Positions 53,564-60,754 of a stretch of DNA of 64,000 nucleotides are shown piece by piece. The position numbers and the translations under genes were made by a program. Origin of the DNA: Alistipes dispar (GTDB taxonomy: Bacteria; Bacteroidota; Bacteroidia; Bacteroidales; Rikenellaceae); NCBI RefSeq assembly GCF_006542685.1, contig NZ_AP019736.1:2716001-2780000 (forward strand). The letters are read 5' to 3'. Every line of letters starts with the position of its first letter. The stretch's first letter is position 1. The notes under the pieces were generated by a model. It was given only the letters and a program-made list of their open reading frames with translations, searched no databases and was not told the origin of the DNA.

Positions 53564-53596
53564 AAAAAAAGGGCGCCAATCGACCGACCGGCGCCC
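53564..53596 (-). terminator. Terminator of the DUF4890 gene
   Basis: GGGCGCC (53571-53577) pairs with GGCGCCC (53590-53596), followed on the minus strand by seven T. It lies 30 nt past the DUF4890 stop and separates it from the receptor gene. Confidence 0.78.
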
Positions 53597-53626
53597 CGGC
53601 TGCAACAAGCCGCCGAAAATCCGGTA

Positions 53627-54082
53627 TCACTTCTTTCCCTTCATCTTCTCACGGGGACAGGGTCTGTCGCAGCATGCGCCCTCCCGGCATGCGGGAGCGC
53701 CTTCGGGCGCCTTGCGCATCATCTGCGGACCGCGGCGGGCTCCGGGATGCGGGCCCTGCATCTTGGACCACTCCATGAACTGCTCGGTCGAAAGGATCGA
53801 CTTCATCTTCTCGGCCTGCTCCGCCCGCGCCTTGCGCATCGCCTCGCGATGGGCCTCCATCGTCTGCAACTGCTCGAGCGTCGCGGCATAGACCTGTTCG
53901 GACTGTTTTTCCGTGAGCTTTAGGCGTTCGGCCATGCGGTCCGTCATCTCGCGGGCCATCTGCTCGACGGAGGGGCGTTCGCCCGCTTCCGGCCCCCGTT
54001 CCATACGCTGCGGCTGCGCGAAGGCGCTCGTACCTGCCGCCATGCAGAGGGCGGCGAAGGCTGCAAAAATCGTCTTTTTCAT
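53627..54082 (-). CDS. DUF4890 periplasmic protein (Spy/CpxP-like)
   Basis: This 151-residue protein has a signal peptide (AAFAALCMAAGTSAFAQ). The mature part is helical and highly charged, with a motif like the LTxxQ repeats of Spy/CpxP: MAERLKLTEKQSEQVYAATL and SILSTEQFMEWSKMQG. It ends in a Cys-rich segment (CREGACCDRPCPREKMKG). DUF4890 is a Bacteroidota family that may be a periplasmic chaperone or metal-stress protein by analogy; that is not shown. The ATG at 54082 is chosen for its signal. It has its own promoter box and terminator. Confidence 0.82.
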   Translation of the reverse strand: MKKTIFAAFAALCMAAGTSAFAQPQRMERGPEAGERPSVEQMAREMTDRMAERLKLTEKQSEQVYAATLEQLQTMEAHREAMRKARAEQAEKMKSILSTEQFMEWSKMQGPHPGARRGPQMMRKAPEGAPACREGACCDRPCPREKMKGKK

Positions 54083-54144
54083 CTTTTCCGAATTTTGGTT
54101 AAACATTCCCGGTTGTCGAAAACCGTTCCGGGGAATCGTCGGTA

Positions 54145-54152
54145 CAAAGGTA
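54145..54152 (-). promoter_or_regulatory. -7 box upstream of the DUF4890 gene
   Basis: Minus-strand TACCTTTG matches TAnnTTTG and lies 63 nt ahead of the start. No clear -33 element is seen. Confidence 0.45.
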
Positions 54153-54163
54153 ACGCCAAACAC

Positions 54164-54186
54164 GAAAACCCGGAGCGGACTCCGGG
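54164..54186 (-). terminator. Terminator of the LytTR two-component operon
   Basis: CCCGGAG (54169-54175), loop CGGA and CTCCGGG (54180-54186), followed on the minus strand by TTTT. It lies 30 nt past the response-regulator stop. Confidence 0.72.
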
Positions 54187-54215
54187 CGTAACGGCAAAAG
54201 GACGGGCCGAACCGC

Positions 54216-54980
54216 CTATTCGGCAGGGTGAACCGCCCGCAGCCATGTCTTGAATTCGGGAACGCGGGCTTTGGAAATGACGATCCGCTCGGGGGTATCG
54301 ACCGTAAGATGGAGCGTCAGACGGCTGCCGAACCACACGGCGATCTCCTTCACGGCGCGGCGCGCCACGATGAACTGCCGGTTGGCGCGGAAGAAATCGC
54401 GCTCGGGAAGCAAGGCCTGCAACGCTTCGAGGGTCTTGTCGAGCGGGTAGGTCTCCCCGTCGAAATCGCAGGCCGTGACCTTCTCGTTCGAAGTGTAGCA
54501 GTAGGCGATCCGGTCGCGCTGTAGGGGAATGATCCGGTCGCGCACGCGGACCAGAAAGACCTCTTCCTGCCGCTGCGCGGCGAGACTCCGCACGCGGGAG
54601 CCGTAGTCGAGCCGTTCGCCCGAGGTGAGCCTCCGCAGCTTCTCCAGCGCACGCCGCACGTCGTCGGCATTGATCGGTTTGAGCAGGTAGTCGATGCTGC
54701 TGACCTTGAACGCCTCGAGCGCATAGCGGTCGTAGGCCGTGGTGAAGATGACCGGAGCGGTGACCTCCACGGCGCCGAAGATGCGGAAGGAATCGCCGTC
54801 CGCCAGGTGGATGTCCATGAACAGCAGGTCGGGCTGGGGATTGGAACGCAGCCACTCGATGCTTTCGGCGACGCTTTCGAGCGTCGCCACGATCTGCACG
54901 CCGGGGGCCACCTCCCGCAGCACGGCGGCGAGGTTCCGCGCGGCGGCGGTCTCGTCTTCGATAAGCAGCGCCTTCATCAT
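54216..54980 (-). CDS. LytTR-type response regulator
   Basis: The 254-residue cytoplasmic protein has a receiver domain (about 1-120; ALLIEDETAAARNLA, phosphoacceptor D56 in DLLFMDIHLADG, Lys in DYLLKPINADD) and a LytTR DNA-binding domain (about 145-250; FLVRVRDRIIPLQRDRIAYC and DFFRANRQFIVARRAVKEI). It is the partner of the histidine kinase encoded directly upstream, with the start and stop overlapping as ATGA. The target promoters are not evident; the DUF4890 and receptor genes downstream are candidates. Confidence 0.93.
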   Translation of the reverse strand: MMKALLIEDETAAARNLAAVLREVAPGVQIVATLESVAESIEWLRSNPQPDLLFMDIHLADGDSFRIFGAVEVTAPVIFTTAYDRYALEAFKVSSIDYLLKPINADDVRRALEKLRRLTSGERLDYGSRVRSLAAQRQEEVFLVRVRDRIIPLQRDRIAYCYTSNEKVTACDFDGETYPLDKTLEALQALLPERDFFRANRQFIVARRAVKEIAVWFGSRLTLHLTVDTPERIVISKARVPEFKTWLRAVHPAE

Positions 54981-56284
54981 GGCTTGTCGGGATTGAGCAG
55001 CGGCAGCCGCACGGTGAACCGTTCCTCCGTCGAGAGAATGGCGATGTCACGCCCCGTGATAAGCTGCCAGCGGTTGCGCAGGTTCTCCAGTCCGATACCG
55101 GTCGAGGGCTCGGGTTCGAGCTTGGGACGCCGGGGATTCGAGACCTCCAGTATGCCGTTCTCCACGCGGATCGAGACATGGAGCGGATTGCTGCGCGTGA
55201 TGGTGTTGTGTTTGACGGCGTTGCCGATCAGCGGCTGGAGCGAGAGCGCCGGCAGCCGCCAGTCGAAGTAGCGCGCATCGACCGCGATGTCGAAGAAGAG
55301 TTTGTCGGCATAGCGGATCTTGAACAAGTAACTGTACGCCTCGGCGAATTTGAGTTCCTCGCCGAGCGTCATGAGCGTGCTCTGGCCGTTCTGGATGATG
55401 TAGCGGAACGTGTAGGAGAGCTGGTCGATGTAAACGAGCGCCTTGTCGTCCTGCCGCTCGCGCACGAGCATCGCCAGCGAGTTGAGCGAGTTGAAGAAGA
55501 AATGGGGGTTGATCTGCCCGACGAGCAGATTGTAGCGCGTGGTGAGATTCTCGTTCTTGAGCCGCTCGTTCTCCACGACGACGGCCTGCCGCTGCGAGAT
55601 GAGCACGTAGATGCGACTGTACAGCAGCGAGACGACCACGGCGAACGAACATTTGAGCAGCAGCATGTAGTCGAACATGCGGCCGCCCATGAAGTTCATC
55701 ACGATCCGCCCGGAATGCCATTCCGTGACGGGAGCCACGCAGTATAGCCCAACGGCCGCGGCGATGCACCACAGGCAGCGGCGCACGTAGCGGGCCATCG
55801 AATAGTTCCGGCGCGACGAGGTGAGGATCGAGAGCATCACGAACGACATGATGAGGTAGAAGACCAGTTGCAGCAGCAGCTCCGTCCACCGCGAAGTGCG
55901 GTTGTAGAGGGCACTGTAATCATATTCCGCATCGTTGAGCGTCCGCACCCGCTCCAGCACGGGATGTCCTTCGGCGTTGCGGGGCGGCATCAGATCGGCC
56001 ACGATCCGGTCGCCCGCCTCGAGCCCCAGCCAGCGCATACGCCGCGAGGGGGTATAGACGCTGTCGCCGTTGGCGTAGATCAGATACCCGTATCCGTCGG
56101 GATGCACGAAAAGCGTACCCGCGTCGCGCCGTTCGGCGATCTGCTCGCCGGCGGAACGCGGCGGCGCCTCGCTGCTCTGCTCGACGAGCAGCAGGAGCAG
56201 GTACGAGAAATTGACCACCAGGCTGATCGCCACGGCAACCAGCAGGTTCAGCACGACGTCGGAATATCGGGATTGCAGCCGCAT
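54977..56284 (-). CDS. LytS/YehU-like sensor histidine kinase
   Basis: This 435-residue protein has a first transmembrane helix (LLVAVAISLVVNFSYLLLLL), a periplasmic loop of about 90 residues, then three more helices (LQLVFYLIMSFVMLSIL and others to about residue 235). The His-kinase domain has LLVGQINPHFFFNSLNSLAM with the phospho-acceptor His, and a short HATPase domain with GNAVKHNTI and STGIGLENLRNRW. The type resembles the family that pairs with LytTR regulators in Bacteroidota. It starts 9 nt after the gamma-carbonic anhydrase gene. Confidence 0.92.
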   Translation of the reverse strand: MRLQSRYSDVVLNLLVAVAISLVVNFSYLLLLLVEQSSEAPPRSAGEQIAERRDAGTLFVHPDGYGYLIYANGDSVYTPSRRMRWLGLEAGDRIVADLMPPRNAEGHPVLERVRTLNDAEYDYSALYNRTSRWTELLLQLVFYLIMSFVMLSILTSSRRNYSMARYVRRCLWCIAAAVGLYCVAPVTEWHSGRIVMNFMGGRMFDYMLLLKCSFAVVVSLLYSRIYVLISQRQAVVVENERLKNENLTTRYNLLVGQINPHFFFNSLNSLAMLVRERQDDKALVYIDQLSYTFRYIIQNGQSTLMTLGEELKFAEAYSYLFKIRYADKLFFDIAVDARYFDWRLPALSLQPLIGNAVKHNTITRSNPLHVSIRVENGILEVSNPRRPKLEPEPSTGIGLENLRNRWQLITGRDIAILSTEERFTVRLPLLNPDKP

Positions 56285-56293
56285 GGGAAGGGG

Positions 56294-56848
56294 TTATTTC
56301 TCCGGTTCGCCTTCGGCCGCTCCGTCCCGGAACCACGAGGCGTAGTGCATGTAGTCGCGTGCCGTGCGGAGCACGATCTCCTCGCGCTGCTCGGGGGTCA
56401 CCGCCCGGATCCGCTTGGCCGGAACGCCCGCGTAAAGCGAGTCGGGTTCCAGTTGTGCATTGGAGAGCACCAGCGCCCCGGCGGCGATGATGCAGCCCGA
56501 CGGGATGACGGCGTTGTCGAGCAGAATGGCGCCCATGCCGATCAGACAGTTGTCGCCGATGCGCGCGCCGTGCACCACGGCGTTGTGGCCCACCGAGACG
56601 TCGTTGCCGATGATCGTCTGCGACGGATGCTTCGCCTTGTCGTAGATGGTGTGGAGCACCGCGCCGTCCTGAATGTTCGTGCGGTCGCCGATGACGATCT
56701 TGTTCACGTCGCCCCGCAGGACGGCGTTGTACCAGATCGAACAGTCGCGCCCGATCGTCACGTCGCCCAGGATCACGGCCGTCTCGGCCAGAAACGTATT
56801 TTCTCCGATCACGGGGGTATGTCCCCGCACTTCTCTGATCAATGCCAT
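56294..56848 (-). CDS. Gamma-carbonic anhydrase family protein (left-handed beta-helix)
   Basis: The 184-residue protein is a hexapeptide-repeat left-handed beta-helix: TFLAETAVILGDVTIGRDCS, then VNKIVIGDRTNIQDGAVLHT and IIGNDVSVGHNAVVHGARIG. The three metal-binding His of Cam are in place (VLHTI, VGHNAVVHG). Gamma-carbonic-anhydrase-like proteins hydrate CO2 or act as assembly/acyl-transfer proteins, and activity is not guaranteed. The C-terminal helix (ARDYMHYASWF) is standard. It lies 2 nt after the aspartic-protease-like gene. Confidence 0.92.
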   Translation of the reverse strand: MALIREVRGHTPVIGENTFLAETAVILGDVTIGRDCSIWYNAVLRGDVNKIVIGDRTNIQDGAVLHTIYDKAKHPSQTIIGNDVSVGHNAVVHGARIGDNCLIGMGAILLDNAVIPSGCIIAAGALVLSNAQLEPDSLYAGVPAKRIRAVTPEQREEIVLRTARDYMHYASWFRDGAAEGEPEK

Positions 56849-56850
56849 AA

Positions 56851-57630
56851 TTATAATATCTCTTTGGTTTCAAATGTATATTCCGTACGTACACCGCCTC
56901 GCAGCGCCGCCATGCGGTGGCGTCCGGGGGCTGTCACGGCACTGTCGATCCGCATCCCGCCGACCGGCTCGCCGTCCCATTCCACGACCACGTCGCCCGG
57001 ACGCAGCCCCTCGGGCGCATGCCCGGCATCGAACCGCACGCAGGCGGGAAAGTAAATGCGGTCATCACGTTTTTCCACCGCCACGCAGGCGAAGCCGGCA
57101 GCGGCGAGCGTATCGGGCGACACGGCCCGCATGTAACCGCGCCGGAGATTGAACTCCACGCACGACTGCGCCAGAAAACGCTGCCCGAAAATACCGTCGG
57201 ACTGGCGTCCCAGCACCTCCTTCAGGGCAAGGACAGGCGTCATCTCACTCTCCCGGCACAATGTGTCGATGGCGAATGCGAGTTTCTCCAGCAGTATGCG
57301 CATCGACGCGACCGAGACTCCCGTACCGCCGATCACACCCCGGGCTGCACGCCCGGGCGCAACGCCGGAGCGCGCGAGCCACAGCGAATCGACATAGAGC
57401 CCCGTCGCACCCGTATCGAAGACCAGACGCGCCGGGATCGAATCGCAGACCGTCGCATCGAAATAGAGGTGTCCCCGGTGGTAACGGAATGCGACCGCAC
57501 CTTCGGGCAGCAGCTCCGGATCCGGTGATGCGGCAGAATGCTGCACCCCTGCGCCGCCGCAGGCTGCCAGCAACAGGCACGCCAGGGCATACGACAGCGA
57601 GCGTTTCAATTCCGTCCGCGACAGGTGCAT
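56851..57630 (-). CDS. Retropepsin-like aspartic protease lipoprotein
   Basis: This 259-residue protein has an SPII signal (YALACLLLAACGGAG). RLVFDTGATGLYVDSLWLAR carries the D-T-G-A catalytic motif and flap-side residues of retropepsin-type proteases. A second family segment is SDGIFGQRFLAQSCVEFNLR. A short PDZ-like segment follows (EGLRPGDVVVEWDGEPVGGM). Only one D-T-G is present, so it would act as a homodimer if it is a protease. The role is unknown. The ATG at 57630 follows the mazG stop by 14 nt. Confidence 0.75.
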   Translation of the reverse strand: MHLSRTELKRSLSYALACLLLAACGGAGVQHSAASPDPELLPEGAVAFRYHRGHLYFDATVCDSIPARLVFDTGATGLYVDSLWLARSGVAPGRAARGVIGGTGVSVASMRILLEKLAFAIDTLCRESEMTPVLALKEVLGRQSDGIFGQRFLAQSCVEFNLRRGYMRAVSPDTLAAAGFACVAVEKRDDRIYFPACVRFDAGHAPEGLRPGDVVVEWDGEPVGGMRIDSAVTAPGRHRMAALRGGVRTEYTFETKEIL

Positions 57631-57644
57631 ACTCTTCGCGTTTT

Positions 57645-58421
57645 TTATTCTTCTTTTTTGGCTTCCTGCCACAGAGCCTCCATCTGGTCGAGCGAGAGGT
57701 CGTGCAGCGAACTTCCCTGTGCGGCAGCCTGTTCCTCCATATAATTGAAGCGACGGATGAATTTCTCGTTCGTGCGTGCCAGCGCCGATTCGGGATCCAC
57801 GCCGTAGAGCCGTGCGGCATTCACGAGGGCGAAGAACAGGTCCCCGAACTCTCCTTCGAGCTCCTCCCTGCGGCCCGCGCGCATCTCCGCCTCGACCTCG
57901 GCGATCTCCTCCTTCACCTTCGCCCAGACATCCTCTTTGCGCTGCCAGTCGAACCCTGCCCCGGCGGCCTTCTCGCCCACGCGGAACGCCTTCACCAGCG
58001 CCGGAAGCGAGCGGGGAACGCCGCCGAGCGTGCCGCTCTTGCGGTTCTTCTTGCGCAGCTTGAGCGCCTCCCAGTTCTCCTTCACCTCGTCGGGCGTATT
58101 GGCGTGGATGTCGCCGTAAACGTGCGGATGGCGATAGATCAGCTTGTCGCACAAGGCATTGGCCACATTCCCGAAATCGAACGCGCCCTGTTCCTCGCCC
58201 AGCTTCGAATAGAAAACCACATGCAGCAGCAAGTCGCCCAGCTCCTCCTTGATTCCCTCCATATTGTGCGCCGTGATGGCATCGGCCAGTTCGTAGGTCT
58301 CCTCGATCGTGTTGCTGCGTAGCGAGTCGAAAGTCTGTTCCCGGTCCCACGGACATTCGCGGCGGAGCGTGTTCATCACCTCCAGCAGGCGTGCCGTGGC
58401 TTCCAAACGTTTGTCTTCCAT
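57645..58421 (-). CDS. mazG: Nucleoside triphosphate pyrophosphohydrolase MazG
   Basis: The 258-residue all-alpha protein has two MazG domains: the first with RRECPWDREQTFDSL, SNTIEETYELADAI and EELGDLLLHVVFYSKLGEEQ, then YRHPHVYGDI, and the second with VKEEIAEVEAEMRA and LEGEFGDLFFALVNAARLYG. It hydrolyses NTPs to NMP and pyrophosphate and is a house-cleaning enzyme. The ATG at 58421 (MEDKRLEATARLLEVMNTLR) is the family start. It is divergently transcribed from the GH20 gene. Confidence 0.95.
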   Translation of the reverse strand: MEDKRLEATARLLEVMNTLRRECPWDREQTFDSLRSNTIEETYELADAITAHNMEGIKEELGDLLLHVVFYSKLGEEQGAFDFGNVANALCDKLIYRHPHVYGDIHANTPDEVKENWEALKLRKKNRKSGTLGGVPRSLPALVKAFRVGEKAAGAGFDWQRKEDVWAKVKEEIAEVEAEMRAGRREELEGEFGDLFFALVNAARLYGVDPESALARTNEKFIRRFNYMEEQAAAQGSSLHDLSLDQMEALWQEAKKEE

Positions 58422-58444
58422 GAATCCGATTCGATTTAGCAAGG

Positions 58445-58452
58445 CAAAGATA
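58445..58452 (-). promoter_or_regulatory. -7 box of the mazG operon
   Basis: Minus-strand TATCTTTG 24 nt before the mazG start. It is 20 nt from the divergent box of the GH20 gene. Confidence 0.55.
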
Positions 58453-58472
58453 ACAAATCGGCCGAAAAAACA

Positions 58473-58480
58473 TATCTTTG
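58473..58480 (+). promoter_or_regulatory. -7 box of the GH20 gene
   Basis: Plus-strand TATCTTTG 26 nt before the GH20 start. Together with the mazG box it makes a compact divergent promoter. Confidence 0.55.
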
Positions 58481-58505
58481 CGTCGTACAAAAATTCTACC
58501 TGCCG

Positions 58506-60665
58506 ATGAAACGACTCTCTCTGGCGCTGGCGCTGCTTTGCGCCGTTTCCGTCTCCGCACAGCCCGGCCCGGGGCGCACGACCTTCCGCGAAGGGGTCTT
58601 CCCGTTCGATTCCCGCACGACGCTCACGGCCGACGAGGCCTTGCGTCCGATAGCGGATTATGCCGCGGAATACCTCCGCTGCCCGGTGCGGCAGGACCAC
58701 TCGGGCGACGGCACCGTGGCACTCGTGCTCGACGCTTCCGGCGACATCCCGGCCGAAGGATACCGTCTCGAAATCGCCCCCGACCACATCGTCGTCCGCA
58801 GCGGCGACTACGGCGGGGCCTTCAACGGCGTGCAGGCGCTCTTCCGGCTGCTGCCGCCCGCAATCTACGGGAAGCGCGGCCTGCCCGAAGGGACCGTGAT
58901 CGCCTGTGCGGAAACGCATGACGCCCCGCGCTTCGCATTCCGCGGAATGATGCTCGACGTGGCCCGGACGTGGATGGATGCGGATGCGGTAAAGCGTTAT
59001 ATAGACCTGCTTTCATACCACAATATCAACAAACTGCATCTTCATCTCACGGACGACGAAGGATGGCGCATCGAGATCCGTTCCCACCCCGAACTGGCCG
59101 AGGTCGGCGGATTCCGCGGCGGCGATTCGCCCGTGAAGGCCATCTACGGCAAATGGTTCGAACGTTACGGCGGCTACTACACGCAGGAGGAGATGCGCGA
59201 CATCGTCCGCTATGCCGCCGTCCGCAACATCGAGGTGATCCCCGAGATCGACCTCCCGGGGCACAGCCGCACGGTCGGGACGGTGCATCCCGAAATCCGC
59301 TGCGCCTACGCCGCCGACACGGCAGCCACCGCCGGATACGACTACCGCAACGCCTGGTGCGTGGCGCGCGAGGAGAACTACGAGCTGCTCGGGGATATTC
59401 TGGGCGAAATCTGCGGGCTCTTCCCGTCGGAATACATCCATATCGGCGGCGACGAGGTGGACATGTCGCAGTGGAAGCGCTGCCCGGACTGCCGGGCGCT
59501 CATGGCCCGGATGGGAACGGACGACCCGCACCGGCTGGAGGACCTCTTCCTGGAGCGGCTCGCGGATATCCTGCGCGAGCACGGCAAGCGGCCCGCCGTC
59601 TGGAACGAAGCCGTGCGCACGGGCGCCTTTTCGCACGACTGCCGCGTGAACGGCTGGGAGAGCACGAAGGCGTGCCTCGATGCCACGGCCAAAGGCTACC
59701 GGACCGTCGTGATGCCGGGCGAGTATTTCTATTTCGACATGCGGCAGTCGCCGAACGAGCCGGGCCACCAGTGGGCGGCGATCTTCGACGCCCGGAAGGT
59801 CTATTCGTTCGACTTCGCCGAAGCCGGATTCTCCGCCGCGCAGATGCGCCGCGTCGAGGGTTTGCAGGGGGCTTTTTTCAGCGAGCTCTACGTGGCGCAC
59901 GAGCCGGAGAAGCCCGACTACCTCGACTACATGCTCTTCCCGCGGGTCTGCGCGCTGGCACGGATCGCCTGGAGCGGCAACGACGAGGGGTGGGACGCAT
60001 ACTATAAGGAGCTGCGCGAGGAACACTATCCCCGCATGACAGCCATGGGCATCCGCTTCCGTCTGACTCCGCCGCAGGTACGCTACGCCGACGGGATGCT
60101 GACGGCGGCGACCGACGACGGCTCGCGCATCCGCGTCGTGCGCGATGACCGTCCGGACGAGGAGTCCGACTACACGGCCCCGGTGGAGACCTCCGAGCCG
60201 CACCGCTACCGTTTCCGCTCGGAGCGGGGGACGGGACGCAGTCCCTATGCGGCCCACGATTCCCGCTACCGCACGATCCGGCCCGCCGTGACGCTCACCT
60301 CCTCGATCCGCGAGAGTGCGAAGTTCCCCTATTCGAACGTGGACACCTACAAAGGCTACGCCTACACGAGCCGCACCGGACGTAAGGGGGATTGGGTGCT
60401 CTATACCTTCGACGAACCGGTTTCCTGCCGCGAGATGCTGCTCCGCACGGGTTATTCGCACCTGACGAAGATGCAGTTCGTGACCGGGTATGCCGAGGTG
60501 TCGTACGACGGCCGGACGTTCGAACGCGCCGGGGAGCTCGACGAAGGCGCCATCCTGCTGCGCCCCGAACGGCCCGTGAAGGCCGTGCGACTGGTCTGCA
60601 CCTCGGACGGCAACGGCACGCCGATCGTCGTGGTGATGCCCCCGGAGATCAAGCCGGTGCTGTAA
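58506..60665 (+). CDS. GH20 beta-N-acetylhexosaminidase
   Basis: The 719-residue protein has a signal peptide (LSLALALLCAVSVSAQ). A GH20b N-terminal domain (about 20-140) is followed by the GH20 TIM barrel with FRGMMLDVARTWMDADAVKR, HLHLTDDEGWRIEI and IHIGGDEVDMSQWKRCP, where D316-E317 is the catalytic pair. The C-terminus (ESAKFPYSNVDTYKGYAYTS to end) resembles a carbohydrate-binding F5/8-type sandwich. It should remove terminal GlcNAc or GalNAc from glycans, possibly also those released by the GH18 enzyme; it is not part of that PUL. It is probably transcribed alone. Confidence 0.93.
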   Translation: MKRLSLALALLCAVSVSAQPGPGRTTFREGVFPFDSRTTLTADEALRPIADYAAEYLRCPVRQDHSGDGTVALVLDASGDIPAEGYRLEIAPDHIVVRSGDYGGAFNGVQALFRLLPPAIYGKRGLPEGTVIACAETHDAPRFAFRGMMLDVARTWMDADAVKRYIDLLSYHNINKLHLHLTDDEGWRIEIRSHPELAEVGGFRGGDSPVKAIYGKWFERYGGYYTQEEMRDIVRYAAVRNIEVIPEIDLPGHSRTVGTVHPEIRCAYAADTAATAGYDYRNAWCVAREENYELLGDILGEICGLFPSEYIHIGGDEVDMSQWKRCPDCRALMARMGTDDPHRLEDLFLERLADILREHGKRPAVWNEAVRTGAFSHDCRVNGWESTKACLDATAKGYRTVVMPGEYFYFDMRQSPNEPGHQWAAIFDARKVYSFDFAEAGFSAAQMRRVEGLQGAFFSELYVAHEPEKPDYLDYMLFPRVCALARIAWSGNDEGWDAYYKELREEHYPRMTAMGIRFRLTPPQVRYADGMLTAATDDGSRIRVVRDDRPDEESDYTAPVETSEPHRYRFRSERGTGRSPYAAHDSRYRTIRPAVTLTSSIRESAKFPYSNVDTYKGYAYTSRTGRKGDWVLYTFDEPVSCREMLLRTGYSHLTKMQFVTGYAEVSYDGRTFERAGELDEGAILLRPERPVKAVRLVCTSDGNGTPIVVVMPPEIKPVL

Positions 60666-60700
60666 CCCCGCACCCGGGAGGAAGATTCGCACATAACGAA

Positions 60701-60733
60701 AAGGCAGCGGCCGGGTGATCCGGCCGCTGCCTT
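60701..60733. terminator. Bidirectional terminator between GH20 and pheT
   Basis: AAGGCAGCGGCCGG (60701-60714), loop GTGAT and CCGGCCGCTGCCTT (60720-60733) form a perfect 14-bp stem flanked by A4 and T5. It can end the plus-strand GH20 transcript and the minus-strand pheT transcript. Confidence 0.9.
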
Positions 60734-60754
60734 TTTCGTTTCCGCCACGCGGCG

